20,481 nucleotides of DNA from Christensenellaceae bacterium (GTDB lineage Bacteria > Bacillota > Clostridia > Christensenellales > DTU072). The first letter of the stretch is position 1. Each line of letters opens with the position of its first letter. The notes below the pieces were generated by a model. That model was not told the DNA's origin. It saw only the letters and a list, made by a program, of their open reading frames with translations, and ran no database searches. Positions 1-6,728 of this stretch are shown in pieces. A program made the position numbers and the translations under genes. The stretch covers positions 1-20,481 of the forward strand of contig JAISKW010000187.1 in NCBI GenBank assembly GCA_031260775.1, written 5' to 3'.

Positions 1-830
1 TAGCCGGCTTTCTTGTAGACTTCCGGGGGGATAAGCATAGCAAGGTTCGTCTTGCCGCAGGCGGAGGGGAATGCCGCAGTGATGTATTTAATTTCGCCGT
101 CGGGCTTTTTAACGCCCAAAATGAGCATATGCTCCGCCATCCAGCCCTCTTTCCACCCTTGATAGGAGGCAATACGGAGCGCGAAACACTTTTTGCCGAG
201 TAAAACGTTGCCGCCGTACTCGCTGTTAACCGAGTAAATGGTGTTGTCCTCGGGGAATTGAACGATGTAGCGGTCTTGCTCCTCGGTGTTGACCTTGCTG
301 TGAATGCCTTTTACGAAATCGTCGGTGTCGCCGATTCTGTCTAAGATTTTGTAGGAAACGCGTGTCATGATGTCCATATTGAGGACAACATAAATGCTGT
401 CGGTAATTTCAATACCGTATTTAGCAAACGGCGTGCCGATTTTGCCCATCGAGAACGGAATAACGTACATCGTGCGCCCGACCATTGCGTTTTTGGCAAT
501 GCCGTCAAGCTTGGCGTACATTTCTTGCGGGTCAGCCCAGTTATTTGTGGGCCCTGCGTTGTCCTTTTCGCGCGAGCATATAAGGGTGCGCGCCTCGACG
601 CGTGCAACGTCGTTGGTTTTGGTGCGGCGGTAAAGACAGCCGGGGAGAAGACGTTTATTTAATTGGATGACCTCACCCGAGTCAATTGCTTGTTGGGTAA
701 TTTCCTTCCTTTGCGTTTTATCGCCGGTAATCCAAACGACCGAGTCGGGATTCATCAAATCAACGTACTTCTGAACGAAGCCGATGATGTACTGATTTTT
801 AGTAAGCGTTGTTTCAACTTTAACTGCCAT
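1..830 (-). CDS. pckG: Phosphoenolpyruvate carboxykinase (GTP), N-terminal part, cut by window edge
   Basis: The frame reads from an ATG at 830 to base 1 without a stop, giving 276 residues; the family is about 600 residues long, so the C-terminal half lies outside the window. The enzyme converts oxaloacetate and GTP to PEP, GDP and CO2 in the cytosol, at the start of gluconeogenesis. Visible signatures are the kinase-1a P-loop FPSACGKTN at about residues 254-262, including the reactive cysteine (C258) typical of the GTP class, preceded by AEHMLILG. The N-terminal region also matches the family (NPDSVVWITGD near residue 28, LYRRTKTNDVARVEARTLIC after residue 66). An in-frame TAA lies shortly upstream of the ATG, so the start is well bounded. 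There is no Shine-Dalgarno sequence; a GATAAT box ends 6 nt before the ATG. It lies downstream of gerAB on the same strand, with a 91-base spacer holding a dyad repeat, so it probably has its own promoter. Confidence 0.93.
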   Translation of the reverse strand, partial: MAVKVETTLTKNQYIIGFVQKYVDLMNPDSVVWITGDKTQRKEITQQAIDSGEVIQLNKRLLPGCLYRRTKTNDVARVEARTLICSREKDNAGPTNNWADPQEMYAKLDGIAKNAMVGRTMYVIPFSMGKIGTPFAKYGIEITDSIYVVLNMDIMTRVSYKILDRIGDTDDFVKGIHSKVNTEEQDRYIVQFPEDNTIYSVNSEYGGNVLLGKKCFALRIASYQGWKEGWMAEHMLILGVKKPDGEIKYITAAFPSACGKTNLAMLIPPEVYKKAG

Positions 831-836
831 AGTTTT

Positions 837-842
837 ATTATC
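837..842 (-). promoter_or_regulatory. Candidate -10 box of pckG (possibly leaderless)
   Basis: On the minus strand GATAAT (5 of 6 to TATAAT) is followed by 6 nt and then the ATG of pckG. A start of transcription at the usual distance would fall at or next to the ATG. No convincing -35 hexamer at 17 nt. The inference of a leaderless mRNA rests on the same spacing at three other genes in the window. Confidence 0.4.
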
Positions 843-844
843 GG

Positions 845-873
845 AGTATTTGACTTAAATTAAACCAAATACT
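845..873. promoter_or_regulatory. Dyad-symmetric candidate operator upstream of pckG
   Basis: AGTATTTG (845-852) and CAAATACT (866-873) are perfect 8-bp inverted arms around a 13-base centre that itself contains TTAA-A-TTAA. The site lies just upstream of the candidate pckG -10 box, where the -35 region would be, which suits a repressor or regulator site. It has no T-tract on either side and its stem is AT-rich, so a Rho-independent terminator for gerAB is less likely. The cognate regulator is unknown. Confidence 0.4.
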
Positions 874-921
874 ACCAATAATATATTACTACTAAACCTC
901 TTTCAGTAAAAGCCCTTTCTC

Positions 922-2046
922 CTAATTTCGCACCGTTTCCTCAACGGGTTTGATTTTGCGGACTTTCAAAAATATCAGTAAAATCAGCGGCAATACAAAT
1001 ACGATTATGACGGACGCGGCTTCGAAATACGGCACGGATACGAAATCCGAAAACTTTGCCGATTCGGTAAACGTAGGGAGCAGTAATGTTAAAAATATAC
1101 ACAATCCCGCGCCGACCGAAAAAATCCGCTTATCCGGCTTAGGAAACGCACAATTAAGAACCTCCGTTACGGCGCAATTCTGCGTTGCCGCCCGTATCAA
1201 AAACGCGGGAATCGAGAGGAATACCCCCAACGCTTGTATTCTTTCGATATCGCCGTACATCCCCACCTGCCGCATAAAAACAAAATAAGGATTTACCGCC
1301 GAACGCATATATTCGTATCCCAAAGTGAGCAGTGTGGGTAGCACAATCAGCAACATAAACGCAATTAAAATGAGTGTCGCCACGCAAAAAAACTTTTCAC
1401 GGTTGACCTTTTTATTGAGGTTTCGGTTAAATACAAGTATTGCCACAAACTCCGACGACTGCCCCACAATCAATATTGCTTGAATGTTGAGGTCTAAAAG
1501 CGACACCTTGCCTCCCGACGGTGCAAGGTTGTACAATTCGTAGCTGTTAAAGCCTAAAATCGCAAATACGATGATTCCGATGAACATCAGCGGAATGAAC
1601 ACCGTCGCCATTCTGCACACCGAGCCTATTCCTTTTGTAGTAGTATAGATTATCGGCACTGCCGTGACGGCATATATCAGCCAAAGAGGAAACCCCTCGA
1701 GCAAGGATTCCCGCGCAAACAGCCCGAACACCACCACGTATACCATATTAGAAACAAGCAAAAACAGCGCGAGAAAAACGGCGGTGATTTTCATTCCGGT
1801 TTTGCCTAACGCCTTTTCGGCAAGGTCGCCGAAGCTCTCAATTTTATATTTTGCGGCAATCAGTACCGTGGGCGCGCCAAAAACGACAAAGTATGGAATA
1901 GCGACAAGTATCGACAGCCAAACGTTGCTCCCCATCGGCTTGTTGCTTTTTACCATGGGCATCATATAAAAACTCAACATCAACAGCGAACCGGATAGAG
2001 TTAATACGCCCTGCAAAAAGCTGATTTTCGGTCTTGCGTTATCCAT
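922..2046 (-). CDS. gerAB: GerAB-family spore germination permease
   Basis: A 374-residue integral membrane protein with about ten hydrophobic segments, the usual size and topology of the GerAB/GrkB family (APC superfamily). These proteins form the germinant-sensing part of Ger receptors in the inner spore membrane. Family-like features are the N-terminal segment with the Q-G-V-L-T-L-S pattern, the stretch near residue 55 leading into KYKIESFGDLAEKALGKTG, and the cytoplasmic NRNLNKKV loop near residue 205. It starts 18 bases after the stop of gerAC on the same strand, so the two are almost certainly co-transcribed. No Shine-Dalgarno sequence is visible before the ATG. No gerAA lies nearby. 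The germinant cannot be inferred from the sequence. Confidence 0.88.
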   Translation of the reverse strand: MDNARPKISFLQGVLTLSGSLLMLSFYMMPMVKSNKPMGSNVWLSILVAIPYFVVFGAPTVLIAAKYKIESFGDLAEKALGKTGMKITAVFLALFLLVSNMVYVVVFGLFARESLLEGFPLWLIYAVTAVPIIYTTTKGIGSVCRMATVFIPLMFIGIIVFAILGFNSYELYNLAPSGGKVSLLDLNIQAILIVGQSSEFVAILVFNRNLNKKVNREKFFCVATLILIAFMLLIVLPTLLTLGYEYMRSAVNPYFVFMRQVGMYGDIERIQALGVFLSIPAFLIRAATQNCAVTEVLNCAFPKPDKRIFSVGAGLCIFLTLLLPTFTESAKFSDFVSVPYFEAASVIIVFVLPLILLIFLKVRKIKPVEETVRN

Positions 2047-2064
2047 TATGTAGCGAAAACCGCG

Positions 2065-3309
2065 CTAATCCGTATCGGTTTCCGTTGACATCTTCCCGAA
2101 CGGCGTAGTTAATTCTCCGATTCGTGCGAATGAAATATCATATTCGAAATGCACGTTGCTGTCTTGAAAGTCGTGTGTGCCGTCCTTTTTAATTTTCATC
2201 CATTTGTCGTAGTCTTGCGAGGCAATCGCGTTGCCGCTCCCGATAGCGTCGCAGTCGTATTTTTTTAGCTCCTTTATCGTTTTTGTAAAAACCTCGGTTA
2301 ACCGCTTTTCGGCAATCTCAATAATTTCGTCGTTTAAGTCCGATAACTCGACATCCTCGTCGGTTTTGAAAATCACGTCATTCACGTTTAGTTGCCCCTT
2401 AATCACTATCTTCAAATCCAACTTGCCGTCCTTTTCGGAGGCTTTAATTTTGCCTTTCATTTTCGAAAAGGCGAAACAAATAAGCATATCTTCGTCCTCG
2501 GCGTCTAAGCTGTGTTGCTTTTCGTCGCCCCTGAGAATATTGATAAGCAGCGCGTCGTTTTCGTAAAGAACACCCGCCATTTCGCAATTTTTGAACAATG
2601 CAATGGAATTAAGATTAAAATGCGCCGCGGCATTTTCGGAGTTTTCGGCTTCATTTCCCCCACTTTCGGAGCCCTCCATGGCCGAATCGTGCTTTGTTTC
2701 AAAAGAGATATAGGTTGCAACGGGTTCGATGCCGGAGGAGAGCGCGGCGTTAATGAAGCTTAGTGTTGTCGTAAACGGCGCGGTGGATTCGCTCTTAGGT
2801 TGAGAATCGGACAGTCCCATAAGGTACTCACCGGTTAAATGCGTAAGCCCCGTATCGGCAGAGAAGACCTTGTCGATATCGTTTTCATTTACGATAAAAA
2901 GCACGGCGGTTTCGCGGAAATCGGGCTGGCGCATAAGGTAATCGAACATTTTGCTCATCGCCTTTCGGTCGCGGGCGAGCCTCTCGGTAAAGATTCTTGC
3001 GCGGCAGCTTGCCGAGTAAATAAGCCGTTCGGTTTGGCGTCCGGCGTTTGCAATGGCGGTTTCGACGCAATCGCCGTCGCCGTGAATGATAATACCCGCC
3101 CTCTCTCCGAGCTTTAGCGACGAGTCCTTTGCCGCGGCGGCAGGAGCGATAATTTCGTAGTCTACAATGAATTTTTCACCGTCATAGTCGTACAACGCGC
3201 AAGACACAACGGCAAGGGTTTGCGGCTCGACAAGATATGAACAAGACGACAAAAGAATCGCGCCTAAAGAAAAAGAAATTATTGAAAGTATCGTTACAAT
3301 ACGGCGCAT
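2065..3309 (-). CDS. gerAC: Ger(x)C-type germination lipoprotein (GerAC)
   Basis: 414 residues from the ATG at 3309. The N-terminus is a lipoprotein signal: two arginines, a hydrophobic core, and a lipobox L-S-S-C with the lipidated cysteine at residue 23. An in-frame TTG at 3360 would add 17 residues in front of the signal peptide, so the ATG is preferred. The C-terminal third matches the Ger(x)C pattern: a helix with FTKTIKELKKYDCDAIGSG, then D-Y-D-K-W-M-K-I and a final strand region. The protein is anchored to the outer face of the spore inner membrane and works with GerAA and GerAB. It lies between an unrecognised membrane protein (upstream) and gerAB (downstream), the reverse of the common A-B-C order. 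The middle section (about residues 190-235) is rich in S, E and N and looks like a loop insertion; the length is at the upper end for the family. Confidence 0.85.
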   Translation of the reverse strand: MRRIVTILSIISFSLGAILLSSCSYLVEPQTLAVVSCALYDYDGEKFIVDYEIIAPAAAAKDSSLKLGERAGIIIHGDGDCVETAIANAGRQTERLIYSASCRARIFTERLARDRKAMSKMFDYLMRQPDFRETAVLFIVNENDIDKVFSADTGLTHLTGEYLMGLSDSQPKSESTAPFTTTLSFINAALSSGIEPVATYISFETKHDSAMEGSESGGNEAENSENAAAHFNLNSIALFKNCEMAGVLYENDALLINILRGDEKQHSLDAEDEDMLICFAFSKMKGKIKASEKDGKLDLKIVIKGQLNVNDVIFKTDEDVELSDLNDEIIEIAEKRLTEVFTKTIKELKKYDCDAIGSGNAIASQDYDKWMKIKKDGTHDFQDSNVHFEYDISFARIGELTTPFGKMSTETDTD

Positions 3310-3380
3310 TATGTAAGCAAATCGTTCCCGTGCGGATACGTTATGTAACGGAGCGTGCAAATAAATGCACGCTTCAAAAA

Positions 3381-3998
3381 CTAATCCTCCAATCTTCCCG
3401 CTTCGAAGTAGTAGCTAACCTTAGAAGGTTTAACCGATAACTTCGCGCTCATTTCGTATAAAACAGCCGCTATGCCCGAGGCGAGTACCGTCCACGCAAA
3501 ACCGTTCCAAAGCGTTACCGCGCCGCTGCCGATTTGCGTAAGCATATTCAACAAAAGCATAGCGATTCCCGCGCAGATAAAGGCATATTTTCCGTTTCGT
3601 GTGAATGCGAAGGAAAGAAGCCCCGCAATCGCCGCGTAAACCGCGTTAGTATGGGCAAAGAACGTACCCGCACCGCCGAGTAAAACCGCAACGCGCGTTG
3701 CCGCATACAAAACGCCGCCTATTACGACGGAAATTGCGAGCGCGGTCATCTGCGTTGAAAACCTACCGTAAACAAAGAAAAGCGCAAGCGTTATTAAATA
3801 AAAGAACGCCGCTCCTACGTTTAACAAAAACACTCCGCGGATATCGATGCCCGGAATAAATGACAAACCTATCGTAAGGAGTAAGAACACCACCGCCCAA
3901 ACCGTTCCGATACGGAAGTCTTTGAGTGTGGATTTTGAAAGACCGAACACCGCAAGCGCGGCGAGAACGGCTAAAATTATGGTACTTGCTATTAACAT
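3381..3998 (-). CDS. Unrecognised multi-pass membrane protein, putative germination operon
   Basis: 205 residues with about six hydrophobic segments spread over residues 1-180 and a short charged C-terminal tail (KPSKVSYYFEAGRLED). I do not recognise the family. The ATG at 3998 is preceded by GAGGT about 12 nt upstream, one of the few Shine-Dalgarno-like sites in the window. It precedes gerAC on the same strand by about 70 bases and follows a small ORF by 50 bases, so it probably belongs to the same transcription unit. It is far too short for GerAA, which has about 480-550 residues and a large soluble N-terminal domain. A role in germination is inferred only from position. Confidence 0.7.
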   Translation of the reverse strand: MLIASTIILAVLAALAVFGLSKSTLKDFRIGTVWAVVFLLLTIGLSFIPGIDIRGVFLLNVGAAFFYLITLALFFVYGRFSTQMTALAISVVIGGVLYAATRVAVLLGGAGTFFAHTNAVYAAIAGLLSFAFTRNGKYAFICAGIAMLLLNMLTQIGSGAVTLWNGFAWTVLASGIAAVLYEMSAKLSVKPSKVSYYFEAGRLED

Positions 3999-4048
3999 TT
4001 TTCTATATACCTCGCAAATAGTGTGGTATTAAAAAAATGTTTTATGCG

Positions 4049-4258
4049 TTATTGCTCTCCGCGCGCCTTGTTGCGTTTGGCGGCGGTTTCGAAAATATAG
4101 CGTTCGCGTTCGACGTCGGACATATCCTTCATCGCCTCGGTGTCCAATTGCGCGGCAAGCGGAGTTTCGGTAGCTTTTGTCTCTCCCGCGTTTTTTCTTT
4201 CGGCACGCTCGAAAACCGAATCCCTCAGCATAAAGAATTTTTCCCTGCTTCTTTTCAT
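4049..4258 (-). CDS. Small charged hypothetical protein
   Basis: 69 residues, soluble, with alternating Lys/Arg and Glu; the C-terminal half (DMSDVERERYIFETAAKRNKARG) should form one amphipathic helix. No known domain is recognised. Codon use resembles the neighbouring genes (GCG, GAA, CGC rich), and the frame is open between the gene-free spacer and the membrane protein gene, which supports it being real. No clear ribosome binding site precedes the ATG. Its position makes it the likely first gene of the gerAC-gerAB unit. Confidence 0.5.
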   Translation of the reverse strand: MKRSREKFFMLRDSVFERAERKNAGETKATETPLAAQLDTEAMKDMSDVERERYIFETAAKRNKARGEQ

Positions 4259-4294
4259 AAGTTGAGTATTATCAAACGCCTAAACTCCACCCTC

Positions 4295-4323
4295 AATTAT
4301 GGGTATGGATAATCGGTTCATAA
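4295..4323 (-). promoter_or_regulatory. Weak candidate sigma-G-type promoter for the germination operon
   Basis: On the minus strand TTATG (4323-4319) and CATAATT (4301-4295) are separated by 17 nt. This is 4/5 and 6/7 to the Bacillus sigma-G consensus (GHATR, CATNHTA), and ger operons are usually made in the forespore under sigma-G. The -10 lies 36 nt before the small ORF. The region is AT-rich, so a chance match is quite possible. Confidence 0.25.
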
Positions 4324-4331
4324 TTTTGTTA

Positions 4332-4400
4332 CCCTGCGAGGAGTCGCAGGGTCCAATCCTTATAATGTATGGATTCCGCGACTTCGCGCAGAAAGATAAC
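4332..4400. repeat. Palindromic interspersed repeat, most complete copy
   Basis: The left half holds a perfect 8-bp hairpin, CCCTGCGA (4332-4339), loop GGAG, TCGCAGGG (4344-4351). The right half read on the minus strand (TGCGCGAAGTCGCGGAATCC, 4390-4371) aligns to the left half on the plus strand (TGCGAGGAGTCGCAGGGTCC, 4335-4354) at 15 of 20 bases, so the unit is two inverted copies around an AT-rich centre. The core GCGCGAAGTCGC recurs at 11623-11652 and 13355-13384. No T-run follows either stem, so it is not a typical terminator. Confidence 0.55.
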
Positions 4401-4544
4401 GCAATTGTCCTCTTCGAAATCCTATACTGTTTTTAGGCGTTTTATTAATATGATAATTAATTATAAATTCTTCCGAAAAAATTCTTCGCGTTTCCGCTTA
4501 AAGTTCTATAAACCGACAAATTCCGCGCACGTTTAACGGCGCAC

Positions 4545-5516
4545 TCACTCTAAATCGGAGTGTATCGCTTTTCGGATGCGGTTATTTAACCCGTCCGTAT
4601 CGTCGCCGTCGGGGAAAACGAACAAATAAATTTTTGAAAACTCTTTTTCGGCAAGCAACAATGAAGAATAAAGCCGCCGCATTGCCGAATCTATTGTGAA
4701 GCCGAGCGATAAGAAATTGCCTATTTCCCAATTTAATAAGCTTTCGGGCGCGATAATTACCGAGTCCTTTTCGTTTGCCGCGGCCGCTGTCGCCTTGTCG
4801 ATATCGGTAAACCCGACGGTGGGTATTTTCGGCGAATAGTGCGTATATTTCATACCCGGGGCAACGGGCGCGGAATCTCCGGCGGAGGTTTTCATCAAAA
4901 CGTCCTTTTCCAATGCCTGTTGCAATTCGTTCCGCGTAATTTTCCCGGGGCGCAAAATCACGGGAGAATCCCCCGCGAGCGAAATAATGACGCTTTCGAT
5001 GCCGACGGAACACTCTCCTCCGTCCAAAATATAGGCGATTTTGCCGTCTAAAGCCTCAAAAACCTCTTGAGCCGACGTCGGCGAAACCCTGCCCGATATG
5101 TTCGCGCTCGGCGCGGCAATGAGCTTTCCGCTTTTTTTAATAAGAAGACGTGCGGCGGGAGAGGCGGGTATTCTTATCCCCACGGTATCGAGTCCGGCGG
5201 TCGCCGCAGCGCAAACGAGGGGCTTTTTTTTAAGTACTACGGTTAAAGGTCCGGGCGAAAATAATTCGAACAGTTTGCGCGCATCCTCCGTGATGTATGC
5301 CGCTTTTTCCGCGTCGGAAATCGAAGCGCAATGCACGATAAACGGATTATCCTTCGGACGCCCCTTTGCCGCGTAAATCTTGTCAATCGCAACCGGGTCG
5401 GAAGCGTCCGCTCCTAATCCGTAAACGGTTTCGGTCGGGAACGCGACAAGACCGCCGCACGCTATTTCCGCCGCCGCCAAAGCTATCTCCTTTGTTGTGA
5501 TAATCCGCGTTTCCAT
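4545..5516 (-). CDS. sua5: Threonylcarbamoyl-AMP synthase, two-domain Sua5 type
   Basis: 323 residues. The enzyme makes threonylcarbamoyl-AMP from threonine, bicarbonate and ATP, the first step of t6A37 modification of ANN-decoding tRNAs; TsaBDE complete it. The YrdC domain fills about residues 10-200, with the N-terminal GGLVAFPTETVYGLGADA motif, KGRPKDNPFIVH (residues 51-62), SPGPLTVVLKK and the nucleotide-binding PSANISGRVSPT motif. The linker SAPVAPGMKYTHYSPK leads into the Sua5 C-terminal domain. Overall length is typical of the two-domain form rather than the short TsaC. Its ATG overlaps the rnhB stop as TAATG, so it is translationally coupled and is the last gene of hisZ-hisG-rnhB-sua5. 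No strong terminator is visible downstream. Confidence 0.95.
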   Translation of the reverse strand: METRIITTKEIALAAAEIACGGLVAFPTETVYGLGADASDPVAIDKIYAAKGRPKDNPFIVHCASISDAEKAAYITEDARKLFELFSPGPLTVVLKKKPLVCAAATAGLDTVGIRIPASPAARLLIKKSGKLIAAPSANISGRVSPTSAQEVFEALDGKIAYILDGGECSVGIESVIISLAGDSPVILRPGKITRNELQQALEKDVLMKTSAGDSAPVAPGMKYTHYSPKIPTVGFTDIDKATAAAANEKDSVIIAPESLLNWEIGNFLSLGFTIDSAMRRLYSSLLLAEKEFSKIYLFVFPDGDDTDGLNNRIRKAIHSDLE

Positions 5517-6106
5517 TAAATAAAATTTTTAATAAAGCTCCGTCTGTGAATGGGACAAGGGCCGTATTTTTTAAGGGCGGCGATATGCTCCGCCGTGCCG
5601 TAACCCATATTGCGCTCAAAGCCGTACTCGGGGTAAAGCTCCGCCGCCGTGCGCATATAATCGTCTCTTGTCACCTTTGCTACAATCGAAGCGCATGCAA
5701 CCGAGTACGAAAGCGCGTCGCCGTGAATTATTGATTCGCTTATACAGGGCAGTCCTCTTAATTTTACCGCATCCAAAAGCGCGACAGTCGGCAACGGATT
5801 AAGTCCGTTTAAGGCTTCCGTAAAAGCTTGTTCGGTAGCCCGTAATATATTAATTTCGTCAATAATCTTTTCGCTTCGGGTTGCAATATTCACGGCAATT
5901 GCATTCTCGATTATGTAAGGATAAAGGGCGCGGCGTTTTTTGTCCGAGAGCTTTTTACTGTCGTTCACACCGTCAATGATTTTTGTAAAGGAGGGGATAA
6001 TGGCGCAAACGGTAACGCACCCGGCAAGCGGCCCGCGTCCGACCTCGTCCGCGCCGGCAATAAGCGTGTGACCTAAATCAATATATTTCTTTTCGTATTC
6101 GAACAT
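5516..6106 (-). CDS. rnhB: Ribonuclease HII
   Basis: 196 residues, a normal length. RNase HII cuts RNA in RNA-DNA hybrids and starts removal of single ribonucleotides from DNA. The active-site motif AGADEVGRGPLAG (about residues 18-30) supplies the first Asp and Glu, DSKKLSDKKR (about 49-58) is the family motif, the aspartate of VALLDAV and a later aspartate of the VAKVTRDDYM segment complete the carboxylate set, and GYGTAEH and HRRSF close the domain. It starts 3 bases after the hisG stop and overlaps sua5 by one base. No Shine-Dalgarno sequence precedes the ATG, so it is probably translated by coupling. Confidence 0.96.
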   Translation of the reverse strand: MFEYEKKYIDLGHTLIAGADEVGRGPLAGCVTVCAIIPSFTKIIDGVNDSKKLSDKKRRALYPYIIENAIAVNIATRSEKIIDEINILRATEQAFTEALNGLNPLPTVALLDAVKLRGLPCISESIIHGDALSYSVACASIVAKVTRDDYMRTAAELYPEYGFERNMGYGTAEHIAALKKYGPCPIHRRSFIKNFI

Positions 6107-6109
6107 CTA

Positions 6110-6727
6110 TTACAATAGAATATCGGACAACGCCTTAATATCGGCGGTTTTGATTTTAAGAGAGGCGGGGTTTGCGATGAGGCGCGCCGAGATAAAGGCG
6201 ATTTCACGCAAAACTTCAAGTCCGTTTGCGCGCAGGGTTGAGCCGCTTTCGACGATATCAACAATGCAGTCCGCGACGCCTAAGAGGGGTGCAAGCTCAA
6301 CGCTTCCCTCAATTTTTACAATTTCGCAATCGATGCCGCTCTCGTTAAAGTAGGTCCTTGCCACGTGCGGATATTTTGTGCCGACGCAAAGCGTTTTATT
6401 TTTGTTTCCGAAAACGGTTTCGCCGGCTTTTGCGGCAACGGCGAAGCGGCATTTGCCGAAGTTCAAGTCGGCAAGCTCCGTGACGTTGGCGTTCATTTCA
6501 AGAAGGGTATCCTTGCCCACGATTCCGCAATCGCACGCGCCGCGCGCGGTAAAGGTAACGACGTCGGCGGATTTTGCAAGTATTACGCGGAAGCTTGTAC
6601 CTAATTCAAATATCAGCTTGCGGTTCTTGGCGTTATCCTTAATTTCGGCAACGTCGAAGCCCGCCTTTTCAAATAGCTTAATCGCCTCATCGAGTATTCT
6701 TCCCTTTGTTAATGCAATAGTAATCAT
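6110..6727 (-). CDS. hisG: ATP phosphoribosyltransferase catalytic subunit, short form
   Basis: 205 residues, the short HisG form that lacks the C-terminal allosteric domain and needs HisZ. It joins ATP and PRPP to give phosphoribosyl-ATP, the first step of histidine synthesis. Family features are the N-terminal ITIALTKGRI, the CDCGIVGKDTLLE segment, and the PRPP loop region DCIVDIVESGSTLRANGLE with the E-S-G-x-T-L-R motif. The ATG lies one base after the hisZ stop, consistent with stoichiometric expression of the two subunits of the hetero-octamer. No other his gene is in the window, so the rest of the pathway is encoded elsewhere or is absent. Confidence 0.96.
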   Translation of the reverse strand: MITIALTKGRILDEAIKLFEKAGFDVAEIKDNAKNRKLIFELGTSFRVILAKSADVVTFTARGACDCGIVGKDTLLEMNANVTELADLNFGKCRFAVAAKAGETVFGNKNKTLCVGTKYPHVARTYFNESGIDCEIVKIEGSVELAPLLGVADCIVDIVESGSTLRANGLEVLREIAFISARLIANPASLKIKTADIKALSDILL

Positions 6728-6728
6728 A

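Larger units (their letters stand above)
4274..4442. repeat. Inverted-repeat-bounded segment in the 4259-4544 spacer
   Basis: AAACGCCTAAA at 4274-4284 recurs as its exact reverse complement at 4432-4442, bounding 169 bases. Inside lies a smaller palindromic repeat (4332-4400). The 286-base spacer contains no ORF. The arrangement resembles a small non-autonomous element, but no clear target-site duplication flanks the arms. Further right is an AT-rich tract with the perfect palindrome ATAATTAATTAT (4453-4464). Confidence 0.4.

Noticed and set aside
3310..3360. TTG start at 3360 for gerAC
   Set aside because: It would place 17 charged residues in front of a good lipoprotein signal peptide that begins at the ATG at 3309.
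4453..4464. 12-bp palindrome ATAATTAATTAT
   Set aside because: Expected by chance in an AT-rich tract; no gene start nearby that it could serve.
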